A stretch of 64,000 nt of DNA from assembly GCA_973895155.1 (NCBI GenBank), contig OZ316891.1:27528001-27592000 (forward strand), read 5' to 3'. The translations under genes were made by a program, and so were the position numbers. The stretch is from Marsupella aquatica. Taxonomy: Eukaryota > Marchantiophyta. Below the pieces are notes generated by a model. It was not told the DNA's origin, ran no database searches, and worked only from the letters and a program-made list of their open reading frames with translations. Positions 1 to 10,722 of this stretch are shown here, piece after piece. Each line of letters opens with the position of its first letter. Position 1 is the stretch's first letter.

Positions 1-397
1 GTATTATCAACCAGGCTTTGGGATCCTGTCTCCTGAATACCCTAGTTTGGAGGTGTGAAATGGATATGCATACTTTATAGTACACAAACTCTCTACTGAT
101 TACCCTCTCCACTAGAACATTATAATAACTCTTGATTATTGGAAAGCTTGTTATAAATCGGATTTTAATACTTCTGTCAATCTATTCCATAAGATTGACA
201 CAAATTCTCAAGCCAAGTGAAGGCTCAAGACAGACAGTATTGTTATCTATCCATCTATGTGAAGAGAGGGACAAAAGTGTGACAAGGAAAATAGCTAGGT
301 CAAGTGAAATGTATTCTGGCTAAAAGACCTTTACTAGGATTATAAGGAAAATGTGTTACTCCATGTTGCATATGGTTCCAACTATGTTGATAGCATT
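1..397. other. no gene seen
   Basis: AT-rich sequence with only short chance reading frames. No splice, promoter or repeat structure could be supported. Confidence 0.5.
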
Positions 398-690
398 GTT
401 TACGGACCCCACTAGAGGTTCCTTCCAAAATTCCTGGCACCACAGCGTGCCACGTCAGCAACAACCGCAACAAACAAGAATGGTCATGTTTGCGCAACGA
501 ATAAACTCCTCTCCATCTTGTTTACGTCACTTTTCGTGTAATTTTATGGACGCCATGCCATCAAAACATAATGTAAAAGTAAATAAAAGTTCATCCAAAT
601 CTATTGATACAAAGGGCGAGATTAAAAACATTCACCCATATTCTCTTTACTTAAATTTATAAATGTTTTTTCATAAAAGTAAATAGTGTT
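398..690. repeat. dispersed repeat, copy 1 (pair with 61.9 kb)
   Basis: The stretch from about 398 to 470 (TTTACGGACCCCACTAGAGG and the following CCTGGCACCACAGCGTGCCACG) recurs nearly unchanged at 61,888-61,960. The AT-rich sequence after it is only loosely similar. The conserved head and diverged tail suggest two old copies of one transposon-like repeat. No coding capacity is visible and the family is not recognised. Confidence 0.6.
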
Positions 691-1599
691 CAACGTAAAC
701 AGTAACCGTATTCCTGTGTAACTGCCGAAATAAAACCGTCGGAACAAAAGAAGCACATCAACATTTCGAAAGGGAGGAAGGCTTTTGATGAAAGTAATGA
801 AAAGAGGAAAGCTCGAAAGGAGTTTTGCCTCTTGAAGTGCAAAGTAAAGAGGAATGTTGGAGAAACAAAATAAAAAAAGATCAGAAGCCGAATGAAGAAA
901 GGAAAAATGAGAACTGATCGAGGATAGAAAAGAGGCGCAGCACATCTTAATCAGAAACAAATAGATCGAGCAGAAAGAAGGAGAAGCAAAGAGAATCGAT
1001 AAGGACATTGAGAAGATCGATAAGGACTGATCGACCTCAACTACTCTAGCAGATCACTGAAGCTCAACGTAGTAGTCCACTAATCGAATAAAAACAGGTG
1101 GGGGTCCACGAACTAATTATGTGTGAGTTTTGGGGGGGTTATTAATATGTCATGCCCGATACACAAGTGCCCTTTTCATAACGCAAGTTTTTAATTCCTT
1201 ATAATGGCCTTATCCAATTGACCATGTTAGATTTCACTTTAGTCTAAGAAACTCTTGTATCTCTCAACTCAAGGAGGACATTTTGAAACTGTTTTGATTG
1301 AACTTGAATTGTTTTGATGTGAAAAAACCAAATTATATGGCTTTTTTTTAATACAAGGATCTACAGCCAAACTAGCCAGATTTTTAGGATTTTAACTAGA
1401 ATTACTAAATTCTGAAAATCTTTTAATAAAAATTTACAACATGTCAGTATTATTTTATAATTTTATTAATGTGCAGAAAAAAGAAAACCAAACCTTTTAT
1501 ATGACTTGAACAATTATGAAGGTACATGGAAAACCCTGGTTTTTTCAATTTTTAATTTTTTTGTATAGCCAACTTTTTAGTTCATATAAAAATGTAGAC
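691..1599. other. intergenic, purine-rich then AT-rich
   Basis: About 720-1,060 is strongly A/G-rich on the plus strand. It opens a hydrophobic minus-strand frame that looks like a composition artefact. The remainder is AT-rich with poly-T runs. No gene is supported. Confidence 0.5.
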
Positions 1600-2025
1600 C
1601 TCTGCCTATACAAGAGTTGCTTACCAGAGCTCTGCCTCCTAGACATGCCCATGACCCAAATAGTTAGTTTGTGTCAAAGCTTGTCCCAAGTGTCACGACC
1701 CTAGCTAGTCCCGACTCTTGTAATCATCCCTACGGGGCCAACTCAACTGAGATCCCCATCGATCCCCATCCCTATTGGAGGCTTGGTGGCATCCCGGGGG
1801 CATGATGAAATTGGGCCTCAAAACCCAGGCCTACTGTGCAATGTTGCCCCAACACGAGCTCCTAATTATTGGAATCAAACTCAGATTGGCTGTTGTCTAG
1901 TAGGTAGATTGGCAAGCGGGCAAGAAAGCCACTCCAAACCATCAGGACCAAATTCACCCCAAGACATACTTTAGATGACATCAAGAGGAGGTAACTACCC
2001 TTGGGAGATTTCCAATGCACCCAAT
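1600..2025. repeat. dispersed LTR-like repeat, copy 1 (pair with 14.3 kb)
   Basis: Phrases here recur in the same order at 14,340-14,690: ACATGCCCATGACCCAAATAG, AAGCTTGTCCC, GGCTGTTGT followed by TTGGCAAGCGGGC, and a closing TTTCCAATGCACCCAA-like segment. The two copies are diverged. C-rich, gene-poor composition suggests a non-coding part, perhaps an LTR, of an unidentified element. Confidence 0.5.
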
Positions 2026-2703
2026 CTTGGGGGTTTCACCTGAGGTCCATTGTCACTTCTTTTCTTCCAGCCCATCACGCACAAATAGTATAGGGTTTTT
2101 TATTGGGTTTAGTGAAACAAATTAATTGGGTTTAGTAAAAGACTTGTTGTCCCTTGGAGGTCCCAGGTGGCTCCACCCAAGCCCCATTCACTCATGCATC
2201 AAGCGCCCATTTTGCATAAACTTCATTGCACTTAGGCCCTCAGAACTTAGAGTTTTTTTTGGAGTCCGGGCGGTTCCCCTTGAGGCTGGCCTTGCTCATG
2301 GCCCGACTAGCTCATATCGCCAGCCTGATTCCCTTGTCCGCGACCCTAGCTCAGTGCATTGCCTTAATTTGCTAGCGTAATGCTCCCTTATAATTAGTAC
2401 ACCTAAACTTACTTAGTCCCTTTTGGATGCATGGCATCCCTGCGGCTTGACCATAGGGGAGCTTGGCGTGCGAAACTAAGTGGTAGAGTAGTGGAGTTTT
2501 GTGACTAATTTTAAATTAAGGAAAACTTAAGATTAGGTTTGGAAGAACATTAGGGTATATTTAATCAAATTTATTGACTATTCAAAAAATATTCTAGTCT
2601 AATATATAGGTGTAGAACTAACTTTTTCCTTACATTTTAGGGGGACCTTGGCCTAAAAATGTTGTAGGGGATGGGGAGGGCTCCATAGAGTGAGACCCCC
2701 AAG
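2026..2703 (+). mobile_element. old, enlarged member of the CTCGGGGG-TIR MITE family
   Basis: The left end CTTGGGGGTTTCAC (2026-2039) and right end GTGAGACCCCCAAG (2690-2703) are inverted repeats matching the family ends at 18,204 and 5,860. Internal phrases such as AAGAACATTAGGG and the GGCCTAAAAATGTTG stretch near the right end are shared with the other copies. At 678 bp it is about twice family size, with an unrelated middle (about 2,130-2,500). No matching 8-bp target duplication survives. A younger copy sits in its right end. Confidence 0.6.
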
Positions 2704-2704
2704 G

Positions 2705-3038
2705 CTTGGGGGGGGGGGGGGGTACTTCCACGGAAGTGGCATATCACGTGCGACAAAGTATAGGCCCGTTTAAATGGGTGTGGCAGAAGACTTCCAAAGT
2801 TTGGTGGAAGAACACATAGGGCATATTTTATTGACTGGTCAGCTTTAAAGAACACATAGGCCTATTAATTATACAAAATACTTTATTTAAAGTTTTTAGG
2901 GGTTTTTTAATAAAAAATGTCAAAATTTAAAGAATGAAAGGGTTTCGCAAAAAAATATTTTTCACTTATAAGTTAGGGGGGTCAAACCCTAAAACGTCGC
3001 ATGTGATGTATGACGCTCCATGTAGTGACCCGCCCGAG
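2705..3038 (+). mobile_element. hAT-like MITE, 334 bp, with 8-bp TSD
   Basis: This copy is flanked by CCCCAAGG at 2697-2704 and 3039-3046. The left TIR has grown into a poly-G run (2711-2722). The right TIR reads GTGACCCGCCCGAG. It carries the family signature GGCATATCACGTGCGAC just inside the left end and AAAACGTCGCATGTGAT near the right end. It was inserted into the right TIR of the older copy at 2026-2703, so the family was active more than once. It is non-coding. Confidence 0.75.
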
Positions 3039-3046
3039 CCCCAAGG

Positions 3047-4140
3047 GTTTGACTTGTTAGACATCCCAAGTTGGGGTGCTGAAAGGTTTGCATGATTGAG
3101 ACTACTAGGATATGGATATTCATTTTGTTCCATAAATAACAAACAGTAAGGGGAACAAACAATGATACACTTTTGTGGGCAAAGTGCTAGCCAAGACTAA
3201 TCTAAGGTACTAACAGCGATCTACACAACAATAAAAATTTGATTCTTGTTATCACACCAATACACATTCTCACAATCACAATCGAGATCACAATCAAGGA
3301 CATTCCAAAGGAACTAGTTAAAATAGATAACTTCTAGCACTAATTAACCTATGCTAATTATTGCAATAAAATGAAACTTCATTATGTTATATTGAAGCAA
3401 GTAGTGAAATTATGTTAAATGCATGCCCAAACAAAGAGTATCAAGAGAGATGGTCATCCGCAACATTTGCCCCTTGATGCATTGGAAGACTAGGACTCAC
3501 CACGGGTTGTCACACTTTTTTGTTCCACAAATGAATTCTATTTGAGTTAGATTGCTCGAGGCCAATGCATATATGTGAAGCTTGCTTAAGAGATTTAATT
3601 AAGGTTAAATTCCACATTGAAATTTCATAGAATTATGTCCAAAACCCTAAGCATCAAACACGTACACAATAGAGCGACGACCACTGTATGCATTCATTTG
3701 CCATGAACAAGGTTAGAAACTGGGCAGCTTTTGGCCGCAACTTTTGCAATCCTTGGACCTTGGTTACTGGCATCAAATATTGGGTTACTCAACATTGGGC
3801 CACGCCCCAAGTCCTTGTTGTTGCTTGAGATGAGGGAGAGGTTACTAAGAGTCTTGGTATGACATTAATAGTCAAGCTCTTCATATTTTTTCCAAGTTTT
3901 CTACTCATTTGTTCTATATTCTAGTGTTTATGCAGATGTCAGTGCATCATTGTAATTTTGGAGTCTACTTATTATTGCCCTTCTTAGCTTGCATTAGAAA
4001 TAGTTTTGCTGCAATTAAAGACTGGAATTTAGAAGTTTTCAAAGGACTGCCCCAAAGCTGCCCAATGTACATTTCCGGGGATTTGTGGGTGTGCCACCTC
4101 ACTAGTTAGGGTGTCCGCCAAAGGGAAAAAAGAACCGTCT
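3047..4140. other. no gene seen
   Basis: AT-rich intergenic DNA. The plus-strand frame at 3,909-4,109 (66 codons) has no recognisable family and no supporting context. Confidence 0.45.
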
Positions 4141-4321
4141 CCTTGGTAGTACATTCAAAAGAAAATGGGGGTCAACATTGCGCGGCCAGACGAGATAGGG
4201 TGTACAGAGCACGAACTGGGTTCTTGGCAGAGAAACCCAGTTCCTCTTTGGCGCAAAGGGGGAGCGCCAAGACGAAAGCAAAGTGGACGATTCCCCATTG
4301 GTCGCGCAAGCTGGTCGAGAT

Positions 4322-4550
4322 CAGTCGGGAGATTTATGAACTTGGTGTTAGGGAACTTAGCGCATCCGCTCGCGCGACCAGGTGTGCTGCAAATGAAGAT
4401 GTGGATACAGGCCACTTTGCGGTCTTGCAAGCTAGAGCACATGATTGGCTGAGGCAACTGGCAATGCATGGTCAAGGGCAGTCGGGAGATTAATGTTGTG
4501 ACAGTAGGGAACTTAGCGCATCCGCTCGCGCGATGAGGTGTGCTGCAAAT
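4322..4550. repeat. 72-bp direct repeat
   Basis: About 72 bp at 4322-4394 (CAGTCGGGAGATTTATGAAC to TGTGCTGCAAAT) is repeated at 4479-4550 with a few changes. The core TAGGGAACTTAGCGCATCC is common to both. Both lie in a GC-richer island (4,160-4,600) with overlapping open frames on both strands, none recognisable. This suggests a local duplication in an old insertion. Confidence 0.7.
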
Positions 4551-4974
4551 TTGGACAATAGATTTCATATTTGCACCTGGAAGCACATACAATCTCAAGA
4601 GTTTTCAGATAGTGATCAAGAGGTGGCAAGAATCAAGAACAAGACATAAGCTTGCTCGAGAGCTCACTCCTCAGGTTTGCTCTAGATCCAATTTGTAAAC
4701 TAGGCAAGGCTTTGTTGGGTTGTTGCACCAAATATTCCTTCTCCCTTTTTGTCAACATGCTTGCAATTAAGATAGCACTATGCCTTTGAGCATCAACATC
4801 TCCACAAATGCGTTGTTTTGTCCCACTTAACCTGCATACTGTTCCTGAGCCTACTTTGTTGTGCTTGCTTGTAGTAGGGAACGAACTTGGCATTTAAGTT
4901 TCTTTGCATGCCCACCTGTTTGGCTAAGCTCTGTTAAATTTTTCCTTTTGCGAACCTGTCCATCTCGCAGCAGC

Positions 4975-5282
4975 CCCGGGGTCCTCACTTCTTTTCTTCC
5001 GACCCATCACGCGCGAATAAATATAGGGTTTTTTTATTGGGTATAACGGAATACTTTTAAATTTGTGTTGAAGAACATTAGGGTTATTTTAATCCAATTT
5101 TGAGAATTATAAGAATCATAGGGTTTTTAAAAATCAAATATGGGAATATTCTTGGAATATTAACATTAAGTTAGGGGTAAAACAATTCCTATAAAAAACT
5201 TTATTGACTTAACTTTTAGGGTGTTTATTCCCCCAAAACTTCGAGCATGATATGGGACACCCCTTGGATTGAGGCCCCCGAG
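4975..5282 (+). mobile_element. hAT-like MITE, 308 bp, with 8-bp TSD
   Basis: Ends CCCGGGGTCCTCAC (4975-4988) and TTGAGGCCCCCGAG (to 5282) are degenerate copies of the family TIR. They are flanked by perfect duplications GCAGCAGC at 4967-4974 and 5283-5290. The inside is AT-rich and shares AGAACATTAGGG and GGAATATTCTTGGAATATT with the other copies. It is non-coding. The more diverged TIRs suggest an older insertion than the copy at 5,860. Confidence 0.75.
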
Positions 5283-5306
5283 GCAGCAGCTTCTCGTATT
5301 TGTATC

Positions 5307-5720
5307 TCAATGAAGCAAACGCTTTGCCCTGCCTTGCAACGCTCTTCTATGTGCCAGGTTCAGGTCTTGCACAACCTGTATTTGTCTTGCTAAGCTTTCC
5401 TCTACCTCAGTAATCCTCTCTAACATCTGCTCCTTGCCAACTCCCAATGACCTTATCTTCCTCAACAAACCCAAATTTTCTACCCTCGACTGAAGATTAT
5501 CCTTTAATAAAACACTCTTATCAATTTCTAGGCTTTTGATGGCAACATCATGTTCTTTTCTCTCATGAGTTCTCTCATGCTCTTTTGCAAGGCTTTGGGC
5601 ATACCCATAGAACCCATTTTTCCCAAGGCAAAAGAAGACCACAAGCTCTTTTAAATTGGTGAAAGGGGGAGCTAAGTTAGTCCTTGGATCTCTAGGGTAT
5701 ATGCCTCCATCTATCCACAA
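5307..5720 (-). CDS. unrecognised coiled-coil ORF (137 codons)
   Basis: The frame from ATG at 5720 to the stop at 5307 predicts a protein of 137 residues. The last 90 are rich in Glu, Lys, Leu and Arg with heptad-like spacing (for example the stretch containing KIRSLGVGKEQMLERI), consistent with a coiled coil. I do not recognise a family. It sits between two MITEs, 15 bp from the end of the 4975-5282 element. It may be an exon or a fragment of a decayed gene or Gag-like protein. Another minus-strand frame at 4,633-4,893 (86 codons) could belong to the same ruin but shares no feature that proves it. Confidence 0.3.
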   Translation of the reverse strand: MWIDGGIYPRDPRTNLAPPFTNLKELVVFFCLGKNGFYGYAQSLAKEHERTHERKEHDVAIKSLEIDKSVLLKDNLQSRVENLGLLRKIRSLGVGKEQMLERITEVEESLARQIQVVQDLNLAHRRALQGRAKRLLH

Positions 5721-5859
5721 GTCAAGCTAGATTTGTGCACCCCTCTTCCCTTTTTGTTGAAAAAGACTTTTTTTGCGTTTGTAAATCAATGTTGAGTCCT
5801 CGTTTGATTAGCGGAGCAAATCTGGGATCCACTGAAAAGCAAATTTCATAGGCCTTGCC

Positions 5860-6133
5860 CTCGGGGGTTTCACTTCCACAAAAATGGCATATCACGTGCA
5901 ACGAAGGATATGGTCATTTTATTGGTTCTAAGAGAAGACTTAAATTTTTTTGTAGAAAAACAATAGGGTCTTTTAAATTCAATTTTGAGACTTATTTAAA
6001 GAACATTAGGGTCTTTTTAATCCAATTTTTGGAATATTCCAACCTATTAGGGGTTAATTTTTATAAAAAATTCTTATATTTTAGGGGATCCGAGGCCTAA
6101 AAACGTCGCAGGTGATATAGTGAGACCCCCGAG
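5860..6133 (+). mobile_element. hAT-like MITE, 274 bp, with 8-bp TSD
   Basis: Left TIR CTCGGGGGTTTCAC (5860-5873) and right TIR GTGAGACCCCCGAG (6120-6133) differ at one position. They are flanked by GCCTTGCC at 5852-5859 and 6134-6141. The interior aligns in reverse orientation with the copy at 18,204-18,500, sharing the CATATCACGTGC signature, the AAAACAATAGGGTC stretch and ACGTCGCAGGTGATA. It is non-coding. Confidence 0.85.
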
Positions 6134-6141
6134 GCCTTGCC

Positions 6142-6540
6142 CCATTTGTTGGTGACGTCTGCCAAGGCCATATTCTGTATAAGAGAGTACAATGAACATA
6201 TCTTCATGAGCAATCGGGCAAGCTCATACTCACAAAACTCATATATTCAGTTAAAATAATCACCGGCTATGTTGATCAAGCCACCCATACATGCACCCTC
6301 GACTGAAAATCCTGAGTACGTATGACACTGGCATGGCACATTTGTGCGATACTTGCAAAAATCGTTAATAATACAAAACTCATGCCCAGCTTCTGAAATA
6401 GGTGGTCAAGAATAGTGTGTACTTCATTAACGTATATTTAATGATAGACAAAGACCATCAATGTCTGGGGGCCAGATACATTGGATAAACTACAGCCCTT
6501 CACCAATCTCCAAATTAAGCCAGCTAGAATGTACTCTATC
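6142..6540. other. no gene seen
   Basis: No reading frame, repeat or regulatory structure could be supported here. Confidence 0.45.
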
Positions 6541-6542
6541 AC

Positions 6543-7547
6543 CTAAGTAAACCATCCAGCCAATGGCCTATACACATTTCTAGAGTTTACACCCATATCC
6601 TCTTTCCATTGCCTTGCATTGATCTTTGCTGTTTTCCAAATTTTCATGTCTGGATGGGCCAAAAGGTGTAAAAGATGCACTAACCTACTTGCCACTCCCT
6701 TCTTATTTTTAAAGGCCTGCTTAATGCAATCTATCATGCCAACCAGTGTAATGCACCCTTTCCCAACCTTCAAAGAAGTTTTTGCACATCCCTCTAAGTG
6801 AGATGCCAAGAGCATAGACATCAGTGAGCTCAGTGTAAAATCTTGACCCGTCAGAGGGAGAGAGTCGGTTGTTCTCCCCCATATACAGCTCAGGGGCTAT
6901 GTGACGAGGGGGGCCAACTGGGTTGATTTCCCAATTCCATTCTCCAAACTTGGGAGCCCAGTCCTCTTTTGTTCCTGTCACTTTGCAACATCTTCCAAAG
7001 TTTGAGATGCCCACAAACACAATCAGTGGTCCCAATAACTTTTTGCTCCCTTTTTAGTCCATTGCCATGTTGGCAAATGTAAAAGGATGTTTCTAGCATG
7101 CAGGCTATTGTGAAGGCACCCCTTTGAATGCATACATCAGAGGGTCTCTAAAAGGGCAAGGGAAATCTCTAAGCAGTTGTCCATAAAAATGGCCAATCTT
7201 TGCTCTGGTGCCTCATTGAATCCCAACATTTGGTTGTTTTGAAATTCCCTCAAGTGGCCCAACATGTCTTCCAATGTCCCTCCATTCCAGTATGGAAAAA
7301 TGAGTGTTGGACATTCATAATCATTTATCATGGCTACAGGGTTAACTAATCCACACATCCTTACCCCACAAACCTGCATTTCTGAAAACAGGCGTTGTTG
7401 AGGCAAGATATGGTGTTCATAGTCAACTCTCTTAAAGCGTTTGGCCACATTCACCATGGATGCTCCAAATAAGTTCAAGATGCACCCCAACAAAACGGAC
7501 AAGGTGATAATCATGTTGAGAATCACTGCAAATATGTGAACTATCAT
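6543..7547 (-). pseudogene. protein kinase-like gene, disrupted
   Basis: Read on the minus strand, the frames carry kinase landmarks in order. A VAKRF lysine (about 7440) is followed by an alpha-C-like RLFSEMQVCG, then a hinge segment CPTLIFPYWNGGTLEDML (about 7290). An in-frame TGA (7137-7139) is followed by a catalytic-loop equivalent HNSLHARNILL (about 7090). In a shifted frame come VGISNFGR (DFG position, about 7010), HIAPELY (APE, about 6890) and TDVYALGI (about 6820). A further shifted frame (6543-6821) continues the C-lobe. The catalytic Asp of HxD is Ser and the Asp of DFG is Asn. With the stop and frameshifts, an active kinase is unlikely. An intron-containing pseudokinase is the alternative. 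Confidence 0.55.
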
Positions 7548-7703
7548 CCCAAGGAGAATATAGGTCCTTTAGTGAGATACAAGTAAGGGAGGGGTCTGTA
7601 ATGGGCTCATCAAGTTGTCTTTGGGTCACCAGTGCTCTTCCTGTAGACCCACTTGATGCATTGAACCACCCTTCTATCTCCTTAGCTAGAGTGTTGCGGT
7701 TGG

Positions 7704-8189
7704 TCAGGAAAGCCTCATCACGACACCCCCCACACTAATGGCCCCTCGTCTGTAGTAATCCACTCCTTCTTCTCTGCAGAATCCAACCAAAGGGCCCACT
7801 CCCGTGTCCAATTCAATGCAGCTTGCTTGCACATCTCCAACAAGGCGTTGTCCTCTTTGCTGGCTTTGTTTAATTATATTACCTTCAGAGGCTATCAAAT
7901 CTGCTAAGAATTCGGATATTGCCTCCTTTCCAATTTCAAATAGAAATTGGACAAACATGTGAAGGCCATAAGGAGTTCCAGGTGTGCTATATTCCTCTTC
8001 TACCATGCTGATGTTAACAAGGTTAAGGTACCAAGTTGCCATCCACTTATGTCTAATGGCCCCATTGAGTCTTTGGCTGCTTCTTAGCAATATCAGGCTT
8101 ACACAAGTGAAACTTTTTCTTTTCCTTTTTCCCTGGAATGCTACGTTTACCAACAATGATAGCTGGAACCTCCTCTGAGCCGTACCCAT
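7704..8189 (-). CDS. unrecognised ORF upstream of the kinase remnant
   Basis: This 161-codon minus-strand frame lies just upstream of the kinase-like segment and runs the same way. Its last hundred residues (from GLHMFVQFLFEIGKEAI to VDYYRRGAIS) look protein-like, with an amphipathic helical pattern. I recognise no domain. It could be the N-terminal region of the same kinase-like gene, separated by an intron or decay, or an independent fragment. The start at 8189 is only the most upstream ATG. Confidence 0.3.
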   Translation of the reverse strand: MGTAQRRFQLSLLVNVAFQGKRKRKSFTCVSLILLRSSQRLNGAIRHKWMATWYLNLVNISMVEEEYSTPGTPYGLHMFVQFLFEIGKEAISEFLADLIASEGNIIKQSQQRGQRLVGDVQASCIELDTGVGPLVGFCREEGVDYYRRGAISVGGVVMRLS

Positions 8190-9384
8190 CTGGTGTGTCT
8201 ATTCCTTGGTCCGGAGTTGACATCTGGTCCTAAGCATTCACTTCAAATTAATTTTTTTTTCAAATTAACAGTACTAGGAATTAAACTCTTCTGAGAATGT
8301 ATTAGTACCCTGATAAACAAAAACCATGGCATTCGAGCTAGTCAACTCAATTAAGGATTATATAGGTTCAGACACATTCAATCGATATATTAGCAAAGCA
8401 GGGGTTTTACTTAGGTTATGTCTACACTAACCTCAAGAAATAGTCCAGATATATATGTAAGCAGACCAATTGGTATCGTCGGCTTCCCAAACACACTCCT
8501 GTAAACATGAGTATAAATAGTCAAGAGTTATGAATCCACTAAGGGGACCAAGTTAAATAGGGTATATATCTATAGTCGCATTCTCAGGATAGAAACTCTC
8601 CATCTAAATTGGCCTTATGGCAACCATGAGGAATAGAGGGGTTTCCGGCACGAGAAAGTAGTAATTGGAAGCAACGAGGAGCAACCATGCGGGAATGCAA
8701 ACCACTTGTCGCCACTAGTTCTGTCTCTCAACTCACTTAGAATGGTCAATAAAAATCTCACAAGCTTTAGCTTAAGTCGAGGTGGATCGCTTTCACTCAG
8801 CTACCGGCCTGTACACATTTACAAAAATGCATTAGTGACATCTATAATTATTGATGCGTACATAGATTCATAGAGCAGACAGCAGTAGCAGACCAGGAGT
8901 GTGTACAGTAAATGCCGACACTAAACCAAATAGTTTTCAGTAAGAGTATGAACAAATTGAGCGATTGATGCGCACTCACTGCTTTGACTATGTTTGCCCA
9001 GTAAAAGTGCAAAAGGCTTCTCCGTCTCCTCTCTGTGCGCTTCAGGGCCGACAACTGCACCGACTTGCTCCCTACACACCAATTTGATCAGGTGTTGCAA
9101 AGGGCCGCAGAATTGAGAGTAGGGCAGAGCGAGAGATTTATATTTCTATCAAAATGCAGGGGAGACTGAGAATCTCTTCTAGCGCTGCCTGATACCTGGA
9201 AATGCGATAGTATGGCCCGTGGCTTAAACTTGTGAGACTCGTGCAGCACAAGCGATTAATTCCCTGGTACAGGTCGTCTACAAAAGCCCGGAGAACTTGT
9301 GTCTAACACCACAAGATAGTTGTACACAGCACAACATGACGAAACATATATGTCCACAACGCAAAATCAAAAGTGCAAGAACTC
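8190..9384. other. no gene seen
   Basis: If the minus-strand kinase-like gene was once real, its promoter and 5' exon would lie here. I can see no defensible start, TATA box or splice pattern. Confidence 0.4.
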
Positions 9385-9583
9385 ACCAATTCAGAATCGC
9401 CCGATCGATCGCCTGGCCCACAGAAGTAAATGGACCAATTCAGAATCGCCCGATCTATCGCCTGGCCCACAGGACTAAATATCACCAATTCAGAATCGCC
9501 CGATCTATTGCCTGGCCCACAAAAGTAAATAGAGACCAATTCAGAAGCGCCCGATCTATCGCCTGGCCCACGGAAGTAAATAA
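9385..9583. repeat. four-unit minisatellite, period 49-51 bp
   Basis: Four tandem units begin at 9385, 9434, 9484 and 9535. Each starts ACCAATTCAGAATCGCCCGA, continues with a CTGGCCCAC segment and ends near AAGTAAAT. Units differ by a few substitutions and by their last 3-4 bp. The array lies about 750 bp upstream of the CHS copy A duplication unit and is absent upstream of copies B and C. Confidence 0.9.
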
Positions 9584-10130
9584 AGGCGAAAACATTGCAC
9601 AGCGAACCCGCCAAGGCTTGTCGATCCTCAGAAATTGCTACCTGGCAGTGCAGACACTGCTCGCTCTCGGCCAAGGCTCAGCAAAGAATCTTATCCTGGT
9701 CCCAACTTGTCCAATCTTCGCATCCACAATTCGTTTGCGCTAGAGTCACTTCCCCATAGCTGCTGCCGCTGTCGCGAGTGAATTGTAACCTGGAAAATAC
9801 ACTACTCCTCTTGAACTTTGATTGCCAGGAAGGCCTGAAGTCGACGCTAACTCTACTAACCACATAACGATGCTTAAATTTTGGAGCAATTTAATCTATT
9901 TCTATACTCACAAAGCTCGAAGACTCATTAAGGAGAAATCTGGGCAGGTGCCCTTTACAAAGGCTTAAGGGCCTTATTTTTTGCCCATTCTGTTTCTAAT
10001 GAATAGGCTGAAAGTTTTCAGAGACTGAAGACTATTAAATGTATAATCTGTTTTTATCTTTCCATCTTAAAAAAGTCGCCACACATTCCCCTTGAGATCT
10101 TAGACCTCATGATTGTTTGGTAGTGTGAGT
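9584..10130. other. spacer upstream of CHS unit A
   Basis: No gene is seen. Homology to the upstream regions of CHS copies B and C begins only at about 10,131. Confidence 0.5.
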
Positions 10131-10223
10131 TGCCTCCCAAAAGGCATTTCGCAAGGAGTTTTTGCGTAGTGGGGCTCTAGGCTTGACCATACGCTCCCAT
10201 CCAACTTTGGGCTCACTCAGCCT

Positions 10224-10250
10224 CACGTGTCCATCTCACTTCGATATAAA
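10224..10250 (+). promoter_or_regulatory. G-box and TATA box of CHS copy A
   Basis: CACGTG at 10224-10229 lies 15 bp before TATAAA at 10245-10250. The arrangement is identical in copies B and C. CACGTG is the classic bZIP/bHLH site of light-responsive plant chalcone synthase promoters. By TATA spacing, transcription would start near 10,280, giving a leader of about 440 nt. Confidence 0.65.
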
Positions 10251-10477
10251 TTCCAGAGCCTTTGGCTTAGTTTCCCATCAACTGTCTCCAGGGATTAGCA
10301 GTCAGCAGCAGGCTTCAAAATTTTCACCCTCACTGTCGACTCGCACCCCGTCAATAGGCTCGAATTGATCCGATCACTCGCGCGTCAGCTTCTGAACGTC
10401 CTCACATTTATCGACACTCGATCTTCATTATTTTTGCTGCTGCCTTAGTCTCAAGTGAAGTGTGTTTCTGGCAGCTG

Positions 10478-10501
10478 ATGACGGTTCCACAAACGCAGTG
10501 A
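10478..10501 (+). promoter_or_regulatory. 7-codon upstream ORF (MTVPQTQ) in CHS A leader
   Basis: This is the only ATG I find between the inferred transcription start and the CHS start at 10723. It encodes MTVPQTQ and stops at TGA. The same peptide is present in copies B and C. It could lower or condition translation of the main frame, which is inference. Confidence 0.5.
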
Positions 10502-10722
10502 ACTGCTACGCTAACTTGGCTTTAGTCGAGGTATCGGTAAAGGAAATCGTCAACCGAGACATCGATTTCAGGGTACTCGCTAGCTGTGTATAGAGGAAAG
10601 GAGGCGCTGTGATCCGTACAATTCTTTGATTTGGCAAATTAAACTTCTTTCCAAAGTTACTCCTTCCATTCAAATCGAAGGTTGACATCTGAATTCCCGA
10701 TCCCTCCTAGCTAGTCGCAAAA

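Noticed and set aside
622-1008. 128-codon minus-strand frame with many hydrophobic residues
   Set aside because: It comes from a purine-rich plus strand. Composition alone gives Leu/Phe/Ser runs, with no domain or start context.
9385-9583. Regular repeats that might suggest a CRISPR array
   Set aside because: The units are contiguous with no unique spacers and the genome is eukaryotic, so it is a minisatellite.
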